49,451 nt of DNA from Gp7-AA10 sp035636095 (GCA_035636095.1 DASPZU010000072.1:1-49451), one strand, 5' to 3'; numbered from the stretch's first letter, positions 22,571-32,192 are shown. Program-made: numbers and translations. Notes: generated by a model from the sequence alone, not told the origin.

Positions 22571-23284
22571 ATGAGCGCCGCAGTAATGATGGAACCGATT
22601 GCAGAAGCGTCCCCGCGTTTCAGGGCCAACATCGCGGGTGTCTTGTTTTTGACGAGCATCCTGACGGGAGGAGCGGCCGCCTTTGTTCGCTGGAGGCTTG
22701 TTGTACCTGGCGATGCCATCGCGACAGCCACGAACATCCTCGCGCATGAGCCGCTGTTCAGAATGCTTTTGGCAGCGGACCTGATCTCGGTCTCGTGCTA
22801 TGTCGCGGTGACGCTGCTCTTCTATGAAATGTTCAAAGCGGTGAACAACCGCCTCTCCCTGCTCACCGCGTTCTTCGGCTTCATCGGTTGCGGCATTGTG
22901 ACGTTTGCCTGCATCTTTCATATCGCCGCGTTGTTCGTGTTGAGAGGCGCGCAGTATTTGAACATCCTTGCTGTGCAACCGTTGCCGGCCCTGGCGCTCC
23001 TGTGTCTAAAACTGCGGGCGCAGGCCTACAGCATCAGCCTGGTATTTTTCGGATTTTATTGCCTCCTGATCGGCTACCTCATTTTCAGGTCGACCTTCCT
23101 GCCGCGAATTGTGGGTGCGCTGATGGCGTTTGCCGGTCTGAGCTGGCTGACCTTTCTGTCACCGCCGCTCGCACACCATCTTTCTCCTTACATTGTGGCC
23201 CCCGGACTCCTCGGCGAAGGAACTCTGATCCTGTGGCTCCTGGTGATCGGCGTACAGCCTGAGGGTGAGAGAAAACCGATATGA
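22571..23284 (+). CDS. DUF4386 membrane protein
   Basis: A 237-residue, roughly seven-helix protein with the family landmarks SPRFRANIAGVLFLTSILTG, TNILAHEPLFRMLLAADLIS and FGFYCLLIGYLIFRSTFLPR. AGGGA precedes the ATG. Overlaps the next DUF4386 gene by ATGA. Function unknown; its place in the ABC operon suggests a membrane-associated role. Confidence 0.78.
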   Translation: MSAAVMMEPIAEASPRFRANIAGVLFLTSILTGGAAAFVRWRLVVPGDAIATATNILAHEPLFRMLLAADLISVSCYVAVTLLFYEMFKAVNNRLSLLTAFFGFIGCGIVTFACIFHIAALFVLRGAQYLNILAVQPLPALALLCLKLRAQAYSISLVFFGFYCLLIGYLIFRSTFLPRIVGALMAFAGLSWLTFLSPPLAHHLSPYIVAPGLLGEGTLILWLLVIGVQPEGERKPI

Positions 23285-23976
23285 CCACCGGCACGATCGA
23301 AGCGTCACAACGCAAAGCTGCAAAGGTCTGGGGGTTGACTTACCTATTGTCGGTGGCGACGGTGATCACTGCTCAATTTGGTATCCATGACCGTCTGATC
23401 CTCGCCGACAATGCCGCCGCAACCGCGCAGAGGATCCTGGCGCACGAACGACTATTTCGTCTCAGCATCGTCTGCGACCTGCTTTACTGCGTGGGTCTTG
23501 TCGTGGCACTCACAGCCCTTTACGTGATTCTCAAAGCTGTAAACCAAAACCTTGCCTTGCTTGCTGCATTCTGCCTGTTCGTATATGCCCTGATGTGGGT
23601 CCTCATGACGCTCAATCTTTTTGACGCTCTGCGGCTCGTGCATGCCGCTGATTACTTGCGAGTATTTGAAACAGAGCGATTGCAGGCCCTGGCGAAGTTG
23701 TCCCTCGGCGCGCGTTTCGCGGAGTACTACGTCGGGTTGGTGTTTTATGCGTTGGGATTGACGGTTTTCAGCTGCTTGTGGTTCAAGTCGAACTATATCC
23801 CTAGAGCATTGGCTGCCTGGGGCGTGATCGCGTCTGCATGGTGCGCGGCGTGTACGTTCGTTTTCATCATTTTTCCCGGCTTCGCCGAGCTGGTCAACCT
23901 GTGGTGGTTCGATACGCCAATGGCTCTTTTCGAGATGGCAACGAGTTTTTGGCTTCTGTTCAAGGGATTGAGATAA
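23281..23976 (+). CDS. DUF4386 membrane protein
   Basis: A 231-residue multi-pass protein: AAKVWGLTYLLSVATVI, AQRILAHERLFRLSIVCDLL, a long middle part and GLTVFSCLWFKSNYIPRALAAWG, all matching the DUF4386 pattern. It is more diverged than the copy before it, so the pair is not a recent duplication. Followed after 10 bp by the DinB-like gene. Confidence 0.78.
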   Translation: MTTGTIEASQRKAAKVWGLTYLLSVATVITAQFGIHDRLILADNAAATAQRILAHERLFRLSIVCDLLYCVGLVVALTALYVILKAVNQNLALLAAFCLFVYALMWVLMTLNLFDALRLVHAADYLRVFETERLQALAKLSLGARFAEYYVGLVFYALGLTVFSCLWFKSNYIPRALAAWGVIASAWCAACTFVFIIFPGFAELVNLWWFDTPMALFEMATSFWLLFKGLR

Positions 23977-23986
23977 AGGAGAAAGA

Positions 23987-24529
23987 ATGAAACTTCTACC
24001 AACACTTCTGATCTGCCTCATTGCGCCGGCGGCCGTCGCTTTGGCCGAGGACAATCCGTTCAGCGCAACCAATAAATCGCACTACGGAGGGCTGAAGAAA
24101 ATTCTGCTCCGCTCGGCCGAGATCGTCCCGGAGGAAAATTACAGCTTCAAGCCGACCGAGGCGGTCCGCAGCTTCGGCCAGATCGTCGGACACGTGGCCG
24201 ACTCGCAGTATGCGTTTTGCTCCATCGCGCTCGGCGAGAAGAACCCCGCCCCGAAGATCGAGAAGACCAAAAGCTCGAAAGCAGATCTGATCGCGGCACT
24301 CAAAGAGGCCTTCGCCTACTGCGACAAGGCTTACGACGGCATGACCGACGCCTCCGCGACTCAAATGGTGAAGGGCTTCACAGGCGACACAACGAAACTG
24401 GGCGTGCTGATGATCAACAACATTCATTGTGCGGAACACTACGGCAACCTGGTGACCTACATGCGGTTGAAGAACATCGTTCCTCCAACCAGCGACCAGG
24501 CGTTCATGCAAAAGGTAACGAAAAAATAG
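23987..24529 (+). CDS. Exported DinB/YfiT-like protein
   Basis: A 180-residue protein with a cleavable signal (KLLPTLLICLIAPAAVALAE) and a DinB-like four-helix bundle. Possible metal-binding histidines lie in FGQIVGHVADSQYAF and NIHCAEHYGNLVTYMR, the spacing seen in exported DinB proteins of soil bacteria. AAAGGAG lies upstream of the ATG. DinB folds include thiol-dependent enzymes and metal hydrolases; this one's substrate is unknown. Confidence 0.8.
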   Translation: MKLLPTLLICLIAPAAVALAEDNPFSATNKSHYGGLKKILLRSAEIVPEENYSFKPTEAVRSFGQIVGHVADSQYAFCSIALGEKNPAPKIEKTKSSKADLIAALKEAFAYCDKAYDGMTDASATQMVKGFTGDTTKLGVLMINNIHCAEHYGNLVTYMRLKNIVPPTSDQAFMQKVTKK

Positions 24530-24551
24530 TGCGCGATCAGGACGGCCGGAA

Positions 24552-24647
24552 ATGACGCTCCGTACGGTCGAGCCGGAACAACACACTGCTGCCAAGGTCG
24601 CAGGCTTCCTTTACCTGTTGACGATGGCTTTCAAGGGGATCGCTTAA
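24552..24647 (+). pseudogene. Truncated DUF4386 gene start (31 codons)
   Basis: The 127-bp gap before the next DUF4386 gene holds an ATG frame of 31 codons whose product contains AAKVAGFLYLLTMAF, the first-helix signature of DUF4386 proteins, and then stops. It looks like the leftover 5' end of another family copy. The following intact gene begins 10 bp later with the same kind of sequence. Confidence 0.55.
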
Positions 24648-24656
24648 GGAGGGAGC

Positions 24657-25352
24657 ATGCACCCAACCGACAAAGCTGCACGCGTGGCAGGAGCGTTATA
24701 TCTATCGTTGCTGTTCGCTCCCCTGCGCCTCATCTACATTCCCAGCGCTCTGTTCGTACATGGGGACGCCACCGCGACGGCGAACAACATCGCTGCGCAC
24801 GAGTTGCTGTTCCGTCTCGGCATCCTGGGCGACCTGTTCACCGGGACCATGGTGATCTTCGTGGTGCTGGCTTTTTATCGGTTGTTCAAGGGAGTGGACC
24901 AGAGCCTCGCTGCGCTGGTGGTGATCCTGGGCGGGCTGACGGTATCCCCTATCTACTTTCTCAACACGCTGAACGACGCCGCGGCTCTGATGCTGGCGCG
25001 CGGCGCCGATTTCTTGTCGGTAGTCGAAAAACCTCAGCGGGACGCTCTGGCCATGCTGTTCCTCCGTCTGCATCACCATGGAGTGGTTGCCAACGAAATC
25101 TTTTGGGGTCTGTGGCTTTTCCCTTTGGCGATCCTGGTGATCCGGTCGGGTTTCCTTCCCCGCTTCCTGGGCTTCTGGTTGATCATCAACGGCTTCGCCT
25201 ATGTGATCACCAGCTTCACGGGCTTACTGGTACCGCAATACGAGGGTTTGGTCTCTAACATCACCTTCCCCGCGCTCCTCGGAGAGCTGGTATTCATGCT
25301 ATGGCTCGTGATTAAAGGCGCCCGGGTGCAACCGTCGGCTGCAGCCGCCTGA
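24657..25352 (+). CDS. DUF4386 membrane protein
   Basis: A 231-residue multi-pass protein with KAARVAGALYLSLLFAPLRL, ANNIAAHELLFRLGILGDLF and FPLAILVIRSGFLPRFLGFW. AAGGAGGGAG lies just upstream of the ATG. It is the fourth full or near-full DUF4386 copy in 4.2 kb. An MDR oxidoreductase follows 2 bp later. Confidence 0.78.
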   Translation: MHPTDKAARVAGALYLSLLFAPLRLIYIPSALFVHGDATATANNIAAHELLFRLGILGDLFTGTMVIFVVLAFYRLFKGVDQSLAALVVILGGLTVSPIYFLNTLNDAAALMLARGADFLSVVEKPQRDALAMLFLRLHHHGVVANEIFWGLWLFPLAILVIRSGFLPRFLGFWLIINGFAYVITSFTGLLVPQYEGLVSNITFPALLGELVFMLWLVIKGARVQPSAAAA

Positions 25353-25354
25353 TC

Positions 25355-26317
25355 ATGAAAGCAATCGTTTATCGCGGCTACGGTTCACCCGACGTGCTCG
25401 AGTGCGAGGAGATTGCGAAGCCGACGCCCGGGGACGATGAAGTTTTGATCAAGATCCGCGCGGCTTCCATCAATCCAATTGACCGACACTTCATGAGAGG
25501 CAGGCCGCCCTTCCTTCGCATCGCAATCGGGCTGCGCAAACCAAGGATGCGACCGGGGCGTGACGTTGCCGGTCAGGTTGAAGCGGTTGGCAGGAACGTG
25601 ACGCAGTTCAAGCCGGGCGACGAGGTCTTCGGCGTGTGTAGCGGGGCCCTTGCCGAATATGCGTGCACTCGCGAGTCCGCATTGGTCACCAAGCCCTCCA
25701 ACGTGACGTTCGATCAAGCGGCTTCGGTAGGCGTGGCGGGACTCACGGCATTGCAGGGTCTTCGCGACAAGGGAAAGATCCGGCCGGGGCAGAAGGTGCT
25801 GATCAACGGCGCCGGAGGAGGCGTGGGTACCTTCGCGGTGCAGATCGCCAAGTCCTTCGGCGCCGATGTGACCGGCGTGTGCAGTACGGGGAAGGTGGAC
25901 ATGGTGCGCTCCCTCGGCGCGGATCACGTCATTGATTACAGCCAACACGATTTCACTGAGAGCACGCAGCGTTACGACCTGATTTTCGACCTGGCAGCGA
26001 CCCATTCGTTGCCGGCATACAGGCGGGTCTTGAATCCGAATGGCACATGTGTAATCGGGGGAGGACCCACCAAAGTGCGGTCCATCCTGACTTTTGCTTT
26101 CGACGTTCTCGTTTTGTCTCGCTTCGTGAGCCAGAATTTCGTCATGTATGTGGCGAAACTGAGCAAAGAGGACCTGACCACTTTGCGCGAGCTCATGGAG
26201 GCGGGGAAGGTCACGCCGGTCATCGACAGGGTTTACAGGTTGAGCGAGGTCCGCGACGCTTTCCGGCATCTGGAAGAAGGGCACGCTCGAGGAAAAATAG
26301 TTGTCGCTGCCGCCTGA
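25355..26317 (+). CDS. NAD(P)-dependent MDR-family oxidoreductase (quinone reductase-like)
   Basis: A 320-residue medium-chain dehydrogenase/reductase. The N-terminal GroES-like domain (MKAIVYRGYGSPDVLECEEI, GRDVAGQVEAVGRNV) lacks the structural-zinc cysteine cluster, placing it with zinc-independent quinone/enoyl reductases. The cofactor site is VLINGAGGGVGTFAVQIAK. It may reduce an unsaturated carbonyl or a quinone. Last intact gene of the operon; its first codons are repeated in the truncated copy right after its stop. Confidence 0.85.
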   Translation: MKAIVYRGYGSPDVLECEEIAKPTPGDDEVLIKIRAASINPIDRHFMRGRPPFLRIAIGLRKPRMRPGRDVAGQVEAVGRNVTQFKPGDEVFGVCSGALAEYACTRESALVTKPSNVTFDQAASVGVAGLTALQGLRDKGKIRPGQKVLINGAGGGVGTFAVQIAKSFGADVTGVCSTGKVDMVRSLGADHVIDYSQHDFTESTQRYDLIFDLAATHSLPAYRRVLNPNGTCVIGGGPTKVRSILTFAFDVLVLSRFVSQNFVMYVAKLSKEDLTTLRELMEAGKVTPVIDRVYRLSEVRDAFRHLEEGHARGKIVVAAA

Positions 26318-26319
26318 TC

Positions 26320-26373
26320 GTGAAAGCAATCGTTTATCACCGCTATGGTTCACCCGATGTTCGTCGCGCCTAG
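26320..26373 (+). pseudogene. Truncated duplicate of the MDR gene start
   Basis: Directly after the MDR stop, an 18-codon frame (GTG start) encodes MKAIVYHRYGSPDVRRA, almost identical to the first codons of the MDR gene itself. The junction GCCGCCTGATC before both starts is also identical. It is the remnant of a tandem duplicate, deleted after the first codons. It overlaps the end of the convergent c-di-GMP gene. Confidence 0.75.
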
Positions 26374-29300
26374 TGTTCGGCGGCGGAAACGGCGTGAATC
26401 GTGCGCGCGTAACGGTGCGTGTACGCGCCGGGCGAGGCGGTATGGATCATCTCGCTGAGCGCGTCCGCCGCCATGGGCCTGCTGAATAGATATCCCTGGA
26501 ATTCGAAGCAGCCGTGCTCCTTGAGGAAGTTGAGCTGTTCCTGAGTCTCCACGCCTTCGGCGATCACCCGGATGTTCAAGGCCTTGCCCATCGCGATCAC
26601 GGCAGAAACGATTGCTCCGTCGCTTCCTCCACGCGTGATGTCCTTGACGAACGACTGATCGATTTTCAGAGTGTCGATGGGGAAGCGCTTCAGGTAATTC
26701 AGCGAGGAATGCCCCACGCCGAAATCGTCGATAGCAATGCTCATCCCGAGGTTCTTGAGGTCGAGAAGAATCTCGGCGGTCAAGGAAGGATCGAGCATGG
26801 CCGTGGTTTCAGTGATCTCGATCTCGAGTAAGCGCGGATCAAAGCCTGAACGGTCGACGGCATCCTTGATCATCGAGACGACATTCGGCTGCTGGAACTG
26901 ACAGGCCGAAACGTTCACCGCGATTTTCATGGCCGCCCCTTCGCTGAACCAGGTCTGTCCCTGGCGGCAGGCCTCCTCGATGGCCCATTCGCCGATGGGG
27001 AGGATCAGACGCGTGTCTTCTGCGACGCTGATGAACTCGCCGGGACGCATGATGTTCTTTCCACCGCGGTCCCAGCGAAGCAGCGCTTCCATTCCCGTGA
27101 CTGCCTGGGTGCGCAGGTCGAGCTGCGGCTGATAGTGAAGGACGAACTCGTGACGCTCCAGCGCCTGGTGCAAGGCTGTCTCGAGCGTGAGACGTTCCGC
27201 CGCTTTTCGCGCCAGGAACGGCGAGCAGAGCTGATAGCTGTTGCGTCCCGCCTCTTTGGCCTGGTTCAGAGCACTGTCGGCGTTCTTCAGCAGAGATTCC
27301 GCATCGCCGCCGTCCTGCGGGTAGAAAGCGATGCCGATGCTGGTGGTGATGTTGAATTCATGGCCATCGACGGAGATGGGCTGCGCCACGGTCTGCAGGA
27401 TCTTGCGGGCCACCGACGTCACATCCGAGACGCTGGTCGGTTTCATGAGCAGCAGCTTGAACTCGTCGTCGCCCACGCGGGCCACCGAGTCTTCCTCGCG
27501 CACGCACGCACTCAGCCGCTCGGCGACTTCTCGCAGGAGATGATCTCCACCTTCGCGGCCGAAAGCCTCGTTGACGACGTTGAAACTATCGAGGTCGAGG
27601 CACAGCACCGCCAATTGGTTGCCGGCGCGATGTGCGTAGTTGAGTGCGATGGTAAGACGGTCTTTGAACAATGCCCGATTCGGCAGCCCGGTGAGGACGT
27701 CGTGGTGGGCTTTGTACCGGACTTCTTCCTCGGCGCGCTTGCGATCGGTGATGTCGACCAGCGTGGCCGCCACGATCGGATGTCCCTTGCCGTCGGTGGT
27801 CATGCTGGCATTCATCAGGACCCACAGATGCGAGCCGTCGACGCGACGCAGTGTCGTCTCGAAGCTGGCCAGCGATCCCTGATCGTGCAGACGAGAGACG
27901 ATGTTCTGCCACTCGAGATCATTGCCGTAGAGCTCCGAAATTCCGTGAGCCATGAACTCCGCGCGCGATTCAAAGCCGAACATCCGGGCGCAGGCGTCGT
28001 TGCAGTCGAGGATTCCACCGGCGGCATTGGCTCGGTACTCGCCGGCGGGATTGCGATCGAACAGTTGCTTGAATCGCTCGGCCGAAGCGCGAATCACTTT
28101 GACGCGGGTGCGATGCGCTCCGGCGAAGGAACCGATGATGAGCGCTGCCGAAAGCGTCATGAACCAGGGCGTCTGATAGAAGAACGCGCGCTGCCGGAAC
28201 ATCGCGGTCCCGGTGCTCCACGGACCATCATCGCTGGCGGCGCGCACCTGGAAACGATACGAGCCCGGTTTCAGGTTCGTGTATAAGGCCAGACGGCGCG
28301 TGCCGGCATCGATCCACTCGCGATCGAATCCTTCCAGCCGGTATTGATAGTGAACTTTCTCCGGTGCAGCCAGGTTGATTCCGGCGTAGCGGAACTCGAG
28401 TGTCTTCGTTCCGGCCGCAAAGGTGAGCGGACCGGCCGGATCCATGGAATGACGATCCGCGAAGATGCCCTGGAGGATCACCGGCGGTGCGGCCGCGGCG
28501 CGGGCGCGATTCGAGTCGATCATGGCCACGCCCTTGACGGTGGCGAACCAGAGCTTCCCGTCGTCGGTCTTCCACGCCACCGGCTGCGTGCCGCCATTGC
28601 ACTCGCGGCTTTGCATGCCATCGGCGCGTGCGTACGCGACGCTGGTGACCTTGGGCAGAATTCCCTCGGCAAAATCATCGAGCTGCTGACGCGATACGCG
28701 GAAGATTCCTTTGTTGCAGCTCATCCAGAAATAGCCGTTGGCGTCTTCCAGAATGGCGAAGACGCTGTCGTCGAAAAGACCTTCGCGAGTGGTGACGGTT
28801 GCCCAGCGGCCGGCTTTGAAGCGGCTCAGTCCTCCGCCGGCCGTGCCGACCCACAGCGCGCCGGTGCTGTCCTCATGAAGAGCGAGAATGAGATCGCTCG
28901 AAAGTCCATTGCGCTTGGTGAAGGAGGTGACGTTTGCACCGATGATGCGATTGAGACCGCCATCCTGAGTGCCGGCCCAGATCGCGCCATTGCGGTCTTC
29001 GTAAATCACTCCGACCGCTTCTCCTGAGAGCTTGAACGTGTCGGGCGCGATTGTTCCGTTTACGATGCGCTGCAGTCCGTGCGGCGTTCCGACCCACACC
29101 ACGCCGCCGCGGTCCTCGTACAGCGACAACACAAAATCGCTGTTGAGACCGTTCTTCGAGTCGTAAACCGTGGTGCGTCCCTGGAACACGCGATTCAGTC
29201 CGCCGTCGAACGTGCCCACCCACATGCTGCCGTCGCGGGCATTCAACACGGACATGACCAGGTCGCTCGATAGTCCGCTACCTTTGCCGAAGTGGCGACC

Positions 29301-30389
29301 GTCGAGTGTCTGAACGCCTTTTCCGGTACCGATCCACAGTGTGCCGCTCGAATCGGCGTTCACTGTCCGCACTTTATCGGCCAGCAGTCCCTGCACGGTG
29401 GTGAAGGAGATGACTTTCGGCTCGGCGATGCGGCTCAGACCATTTGTAGAACCGATCCAGAGGTTGCCTTCGCGATCCTCGAGAAACGACGTCACGGCCT
29501 TGTTGCCGATGCCGATGGCTTCCGTGGCGAAGTCGAAACGTTCGTTGCGGAAGCGGCCGACACCGCGGTCGAGAGTGCCGATCCACATCGTGCCGTGGCT
29601 GTCTTCGTAAATAGCGCTGACGTTCGCGGAAGGCAACCCATCAGCAGCACTGTAGGTGCGGAATTGACCGGAGCGGTAGCGGAACAAGCCATTGGCGCGC
29701 GTGCCGATCCAGACGCTCCCATCGCGGGCGACGTGGATCGACAGAATCTGCTCGGTTGGAAAGCCGTCGTTGTCGTGCCGCACCAGCCGTCCGTCCTTGA
29801 AAGTAACGACTCCGTGCGTTGTGCCGATCCATAGTTGGCCGGACCAGTCTTCCGCGATCGTCGTCACTTTCATTGACGGAGTGTCGGAGCCGGCAATCGT
29901 CACGATGCGTCCGTCTGCCCGACGCGACGCCAAACCCTTTTGTGTTCCGATCCAGATCGTGCCGTTGCCGGACTCATACAATGTGGTCGCGGCGTCGCTG
30001 GGCATTCCGTCGGCGATCTGATAGGAGCGGACCCGCTGGCCTTGCACGTGCACCAGGCCTCCGCCATTTGTGGCCGCATAGAGGCTGCCATCGCGTGGCG
30101 ACAGCAAGCCCAGCGTCATATTGTTATGGATCTGCGGCGCGGATGCTTTGTCGTAAGTAAGGAACTCCGTGCCGTCGAAGCGAACGAAACCTTCCTGCGT
30201 CGCGGCCCACACGTAGCCGTCGCCTGTCTGCGCCAGCGCGTATACCGTGCCTTGCGGAAGCCCCTGGTCGACTCCCCACGTCCGAATGACGTTCTGGTCG
30301 AGCGACAGAGCGGGGTCGATGGCGAAAGCGTTGTTGGCCGAAACTGCGAGGACTACCAGAAGGACGGCCCAACGTGTTGTCACTCTCAT
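26370..30389 (-). CDS. Periplasmic propeller sensor with PAS, degenerate GGDEF and canonical EAL domains
   Basis: A 1,339-residue protein. A signal peptide (1-23) is followed by two seven-bladed-type 'two-component regulator propeller' regions (many WIGT and DGLPS/NGLSSD repeats, about residues 30-640), a Y_Y_Y domain, one membrane helix near 28,170, a PAS domain, GGDEF and EAL. The GGDEF core reads RVGDDEF, so the second glycine is Asp and cyclase activity is doubtful. The EAL domain is fully canonical (MEALLRW, NVSACQF, EITET, AIDDFGVGHSSL, LKID, AEGVETQ, FQGYLFSRP), so c-di-GMP hydrolysis is likely. The periplasmic propellers probably sense a ligand such as a glycan or peptide; this is inference from relatives. 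It is divergent from the subtilase gene. Confidence 0.88.
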   Translation of the reverse strand: MRVTTRWAVLLVVLAVSANNAFAIDPALSLDQNVIRTWGVDQGLPQGTVYALAQTGDGYVWAATQEGFVRFDGTEFLTYDKASAPQIHNNMTLGLLSPRDGSLYAATNGGGLVHVQGQRVRSYQIADGMPSDAATTLYESGNGTIWIGTQKGLASRRADGRIVTIAGSDTPSMKVTTIAEDWSGQLWIGTTHGVVTFKDGRLVRHDNDGFPTEQILSIHVARDGSVWIGTRANGLFRYRSGQFRTYSAADGLPSANVSAIYEDSHGTMWIGTLDRGVGRFRNERFDFATEAIGIGNKAVTSFLEDREGNLWIGSTNGLSRIAEPKVISFTTVQGLLADKVRTVNADSSGTLWIGTGKGVQTLDGRHFGKGSGLSSDLVMSVLNARDGSMWVGTFDGGLNRVFQGRTTVYDSKNGLNSDFVLSLYEDRGGVVWVGTPHGLQRIVNGTIAPDTFKLSGEAVGVIYEDRNGAIWAGTQDGGLNRIIGANVTSFTKRNGLSSDLILALHEDSTGALWVGTAGGGLSRFKAGRWATVTTREGLFDDSVFAILEDANGYFWMSCNKGIFRVSRQQLDDFAEGILPKVTSVAYARADGMQSRECNGGTQPVAWKTDDGKLWFATVKGVAMIDSNRARAAAAPPVILQGIFADRHSMDPAGPLTFAAGTKTLEFRYAGINLAAPEKVHYQYRLEGFDREWIDAGTRRLALYTNLKPGSYRFQVRAASDDGPWSTGTAMFRQRAFFYQTPWFMTLSAALIIGSFAGAHRTRVKVIRASAERFKQLFDRNPAGEYRANAAGGILDCNDACARMFGFESRAEFMAHGISELYGNDLEWQNIVSRLHDQGSLASFETTLRRVDGSHLWVLMNASMTTDGKGHPIVAATLVDITDRKRAEEEVRYKAHHDVLTGLPNRALFKDRLTIALNYAHRAGNQLAVLCLDLDSFNVVNEAFGREGGDHLLREVAERLSACVREEDSVARVGDDEFKLLLMKPTSVSDVTSVARKILQTVAQPISVDGHEFNITTSIGIAFYPQDGGDAESLLKNADSALNQAKEAGRNSYQLCSPFLARKAAERLTLETALHQALERHEFVLHYQPQLDLRTQAVTGMEALLRWDRGGKNIMRPGEFISVAEDTRLILPIGEWAIEEACRQGQTWFSEGAAMKIAVNVSACQFQQPNVVSMIKDAVDRSGFDPRLLEIEITETTAMLDPSLTAEILLDLKNLGMSIAIDDFGVGHSSLNYLKRFPIDTLKIDQSFVKDITRGGSDGAIVSAVIAMGKALNIRVIAEGVETQEQLNFLKEHGCFEFQGYLFSRPMAADALSEMIHTASPGAYTHRYARTIHAVSAAEH

Positions 30390-30437
30390 TGCGTGCCGTG
30401 AATATTGCGCCTAGCCGTCGGATGGAACATGAATCTT

Positions 30438-30505
30438 TCGATGGATTTTTGGGTCCATCGATCGATATAGAGCGAATCTAACCATCGATACAGGATTCGC
30501 GAATC
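30438..30505. promoter_or_regulatory. Repeated CCATCGA sites and palindrome between divergent genes
   Basis: In the 141-bp gap between the sensor and subtilase genes, CCATCGA occurs three times: inverted at 30,438-30,444, direct at 30,455-30,461 and 30,482-30,488. The first two make a 7-bp inverted repeat. A perfect 12-bp palindrome, GATTCGCGAATC, lies at 30,494-30,505. These are plausible regulator sites; no clear -10/-35 pair was found. Confidence 0.4.
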
Positions 30506-30530
30506 GCTCGCGCTCATACTGCCTTCCACT

Positions 30531-32192
30531 ATGAGAAGAACTGCATTCTTGTTCGCGGGAATCGCCCTGATGGCTACATCAGCTTTCAGTGGCGATGGGA
30601 GTGTTCACCGCAGTGCGCGGCACATTCCGGGTCGATACATTGTGGTGCTCAACTCGAGCGCCGACACTGCCACGGTTGCGAACGGCGTGCGCAATCTCAA
30701 AGGTTCGAAAGTGCACCACACATACGATCGCGGCCTCAAAGGCCTGGCGGTCGAGATCAGCGATGCCGACGCGCAGGCGCTCGCCGGCGACGCACGCGTG
30801 CAGTTTGTCGAAGAGGATGCCACTGTTTCCGTCGCCTCGACGCCATGGGGACTGGATCGAATCGATCAGCGGTCTCTCCCACTGAACGGCAGTTATGTGA
30901 GCGGCGGAACGGGAGCCGGTGTGAACGTCTATGTTGTCGATACCGGCATCGCGTCGCACGTCGATTTCGGGAGCAGGCTCGCTTCGGGCTTCAATGCCAT
31001 GGCGGACGCCGGAGGCACCGTCGACTGCAACGGTCATGGAACGCATGTGGCGGGCGTCATCGGCGGATCCTACTTCGGCGTCGCGAAATCGGTGACTCTC
31101 GTTCCGGTTCGTGTTCTTGATTGCACTGGAACAGGGACCACCTCGACGTTGCTGGCCGGCCTCGATTGGGTCCTGCAGGATCATGCGCAGTCATCTGCCC
31201 CGGCGGTCGTCAACATGAGCCTCGCGGGCGACGGATCATCGGCGATCGACACTGAAGTCAATAGTTTGCTGGCCGCCGGCATCACGACCGTCGTCGCGGC
31301 AGGTAACGACAATATGGACGCGTGCGCGAAGTCACCGGCTCGCGTGCCCGGCGCTCTCACCGTGGGCGCGTCGACGGAAAACGACGAGCGCGCGGCGTTC
31401 TCCAACTACGGCACTTGTGTTGACATCTTCGCGCCGGGAACGAACGTCTGGTCCGACTGGTACAGCAGCCCGACAACGACCGCCCTTTGCAGCGGAACTT
31501 CCGAGTCCGCGCCATTCGTTGCCGGCGTCGCTGCTCTTGTTTTGGAACAATATCCGACGGCGTCGCCGACCACCGTCTCGCAGACAGTGCTGTCGCAAGC
31601 TACTCTCGACACGCTCAGCGGAGTGGGAACCGGTTCGCCGAACCGTCTTCTCTTCTCCCTCATCGGCGCTGTCGCCGACACCACGGGCGATTCGCAGCTG
31701 CTTGCCGATCCGAGCTTCGATTACGGCACGACCTTCTGGACCGCTGGCATCTGCACCATCATCAACCAGGCCGATTGCCCACCGGACGACACCGGCGACA
31801 TCACCTTGATGAGCTTCCCCGCGCATAGCGGAAAGGGTAAGGCCATCATCGGTGGAAAGCCCCAGTCATTCCAGCTGACCTCCGAAACCGTCACGATTCC
31901 GTCCACTGTCAGCAAGGCAGAACTGAGCCTCTACCTCTGGATCGTGACGAAGGGCAATACCAAGAAGGCCAATGACACTCTGACGGTCGAGATCCGCGAC
32001 GCAAACGGTGCGCTGCTGGCAACCTTGGGAACGTTCAGCAATCTGGACGCGAATGCGACGTACACGCAGAGTCGCTTCGACGTCAGCCGCTTCCGCGGCA
32101 GGCCAATCCGGATCTCCTTCAACGGTGTTCAGAGTAATGGTCCGCCGACATGGTTCCTGCTGGACGATGTCGCGTTGAATATCTGGCGGTAG
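30531..32192 (+). CDS. Secreted S8-family serine peptidase (proteinase K-like subtilase)
   Basis: A 553-residue secreted protease. Signal peptide, then an I9 inhibitor propeptide (GRYIVVLNSSADTATVANGV to VQFVEEDATV), then the catalytic domain with Asp137 (VVDTGI), His169 (NGHGTHVAGV) and Ser324 (SGTSESAPFVAG). Order and spacing follow proteinase K/aqualysin-type subtilases. The C-terminal part, about 170 residues, is a beta-sandwich resembling accessory or carbohydrate-binding domains (DPSFDYGTTFWTAG to WFLLDDVAL). It lies between two c-di-GMP genes and ends in a strong terminator, so it is its own transcript. Probably degrades extracellular protein. Confidence 0.92.
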   Translation: MRRTAFLFAGIALMATSAFSGDGSVHRSARHIPGRYIVVLNSSADTATVANGVRNLKGSKVHHTYDRGLKGLAVEISDADAQALAGDARVQFVEEDATVSVASTPWGLDRIDQRSLPLNGSYVSGGTGAGVNVYVVDTGIASHVDFGSRLASGFNAMADAGGTVDCNGHGTHVAGVIGGSYFGVAKSVTLVPVRVLDCTGTGTTSTLLAGLDWVLQDHAQSSAPAVVNMSLAGDGSSAIDTEVNSLLAAGITTVVAAGNDNMDACAKSPARVPGALTVGASTENDERAAFSNYGTCVDIFAPGTNVWSDWYSSPTTTALCSGTSESAPFVAGVAALVLEQYPTASPTTVSQTVLSQATLDTLSGVGTGSPNRLLFSLIGAVADTTGDSQLLADPSFDYGTTFWTAGICTIINQADCPPDDTGDITLMSFPAHSGKGKAIIGGKPQSFQLTSETVTIPSTVSKAELSLYLWIVTKGNTKKANDTLTVEIRDANGALLATLGTFSNLDANATYTQSRFDVSRFRGRPIRISFNGVQSNGPPTWFLLDDVALNIWR

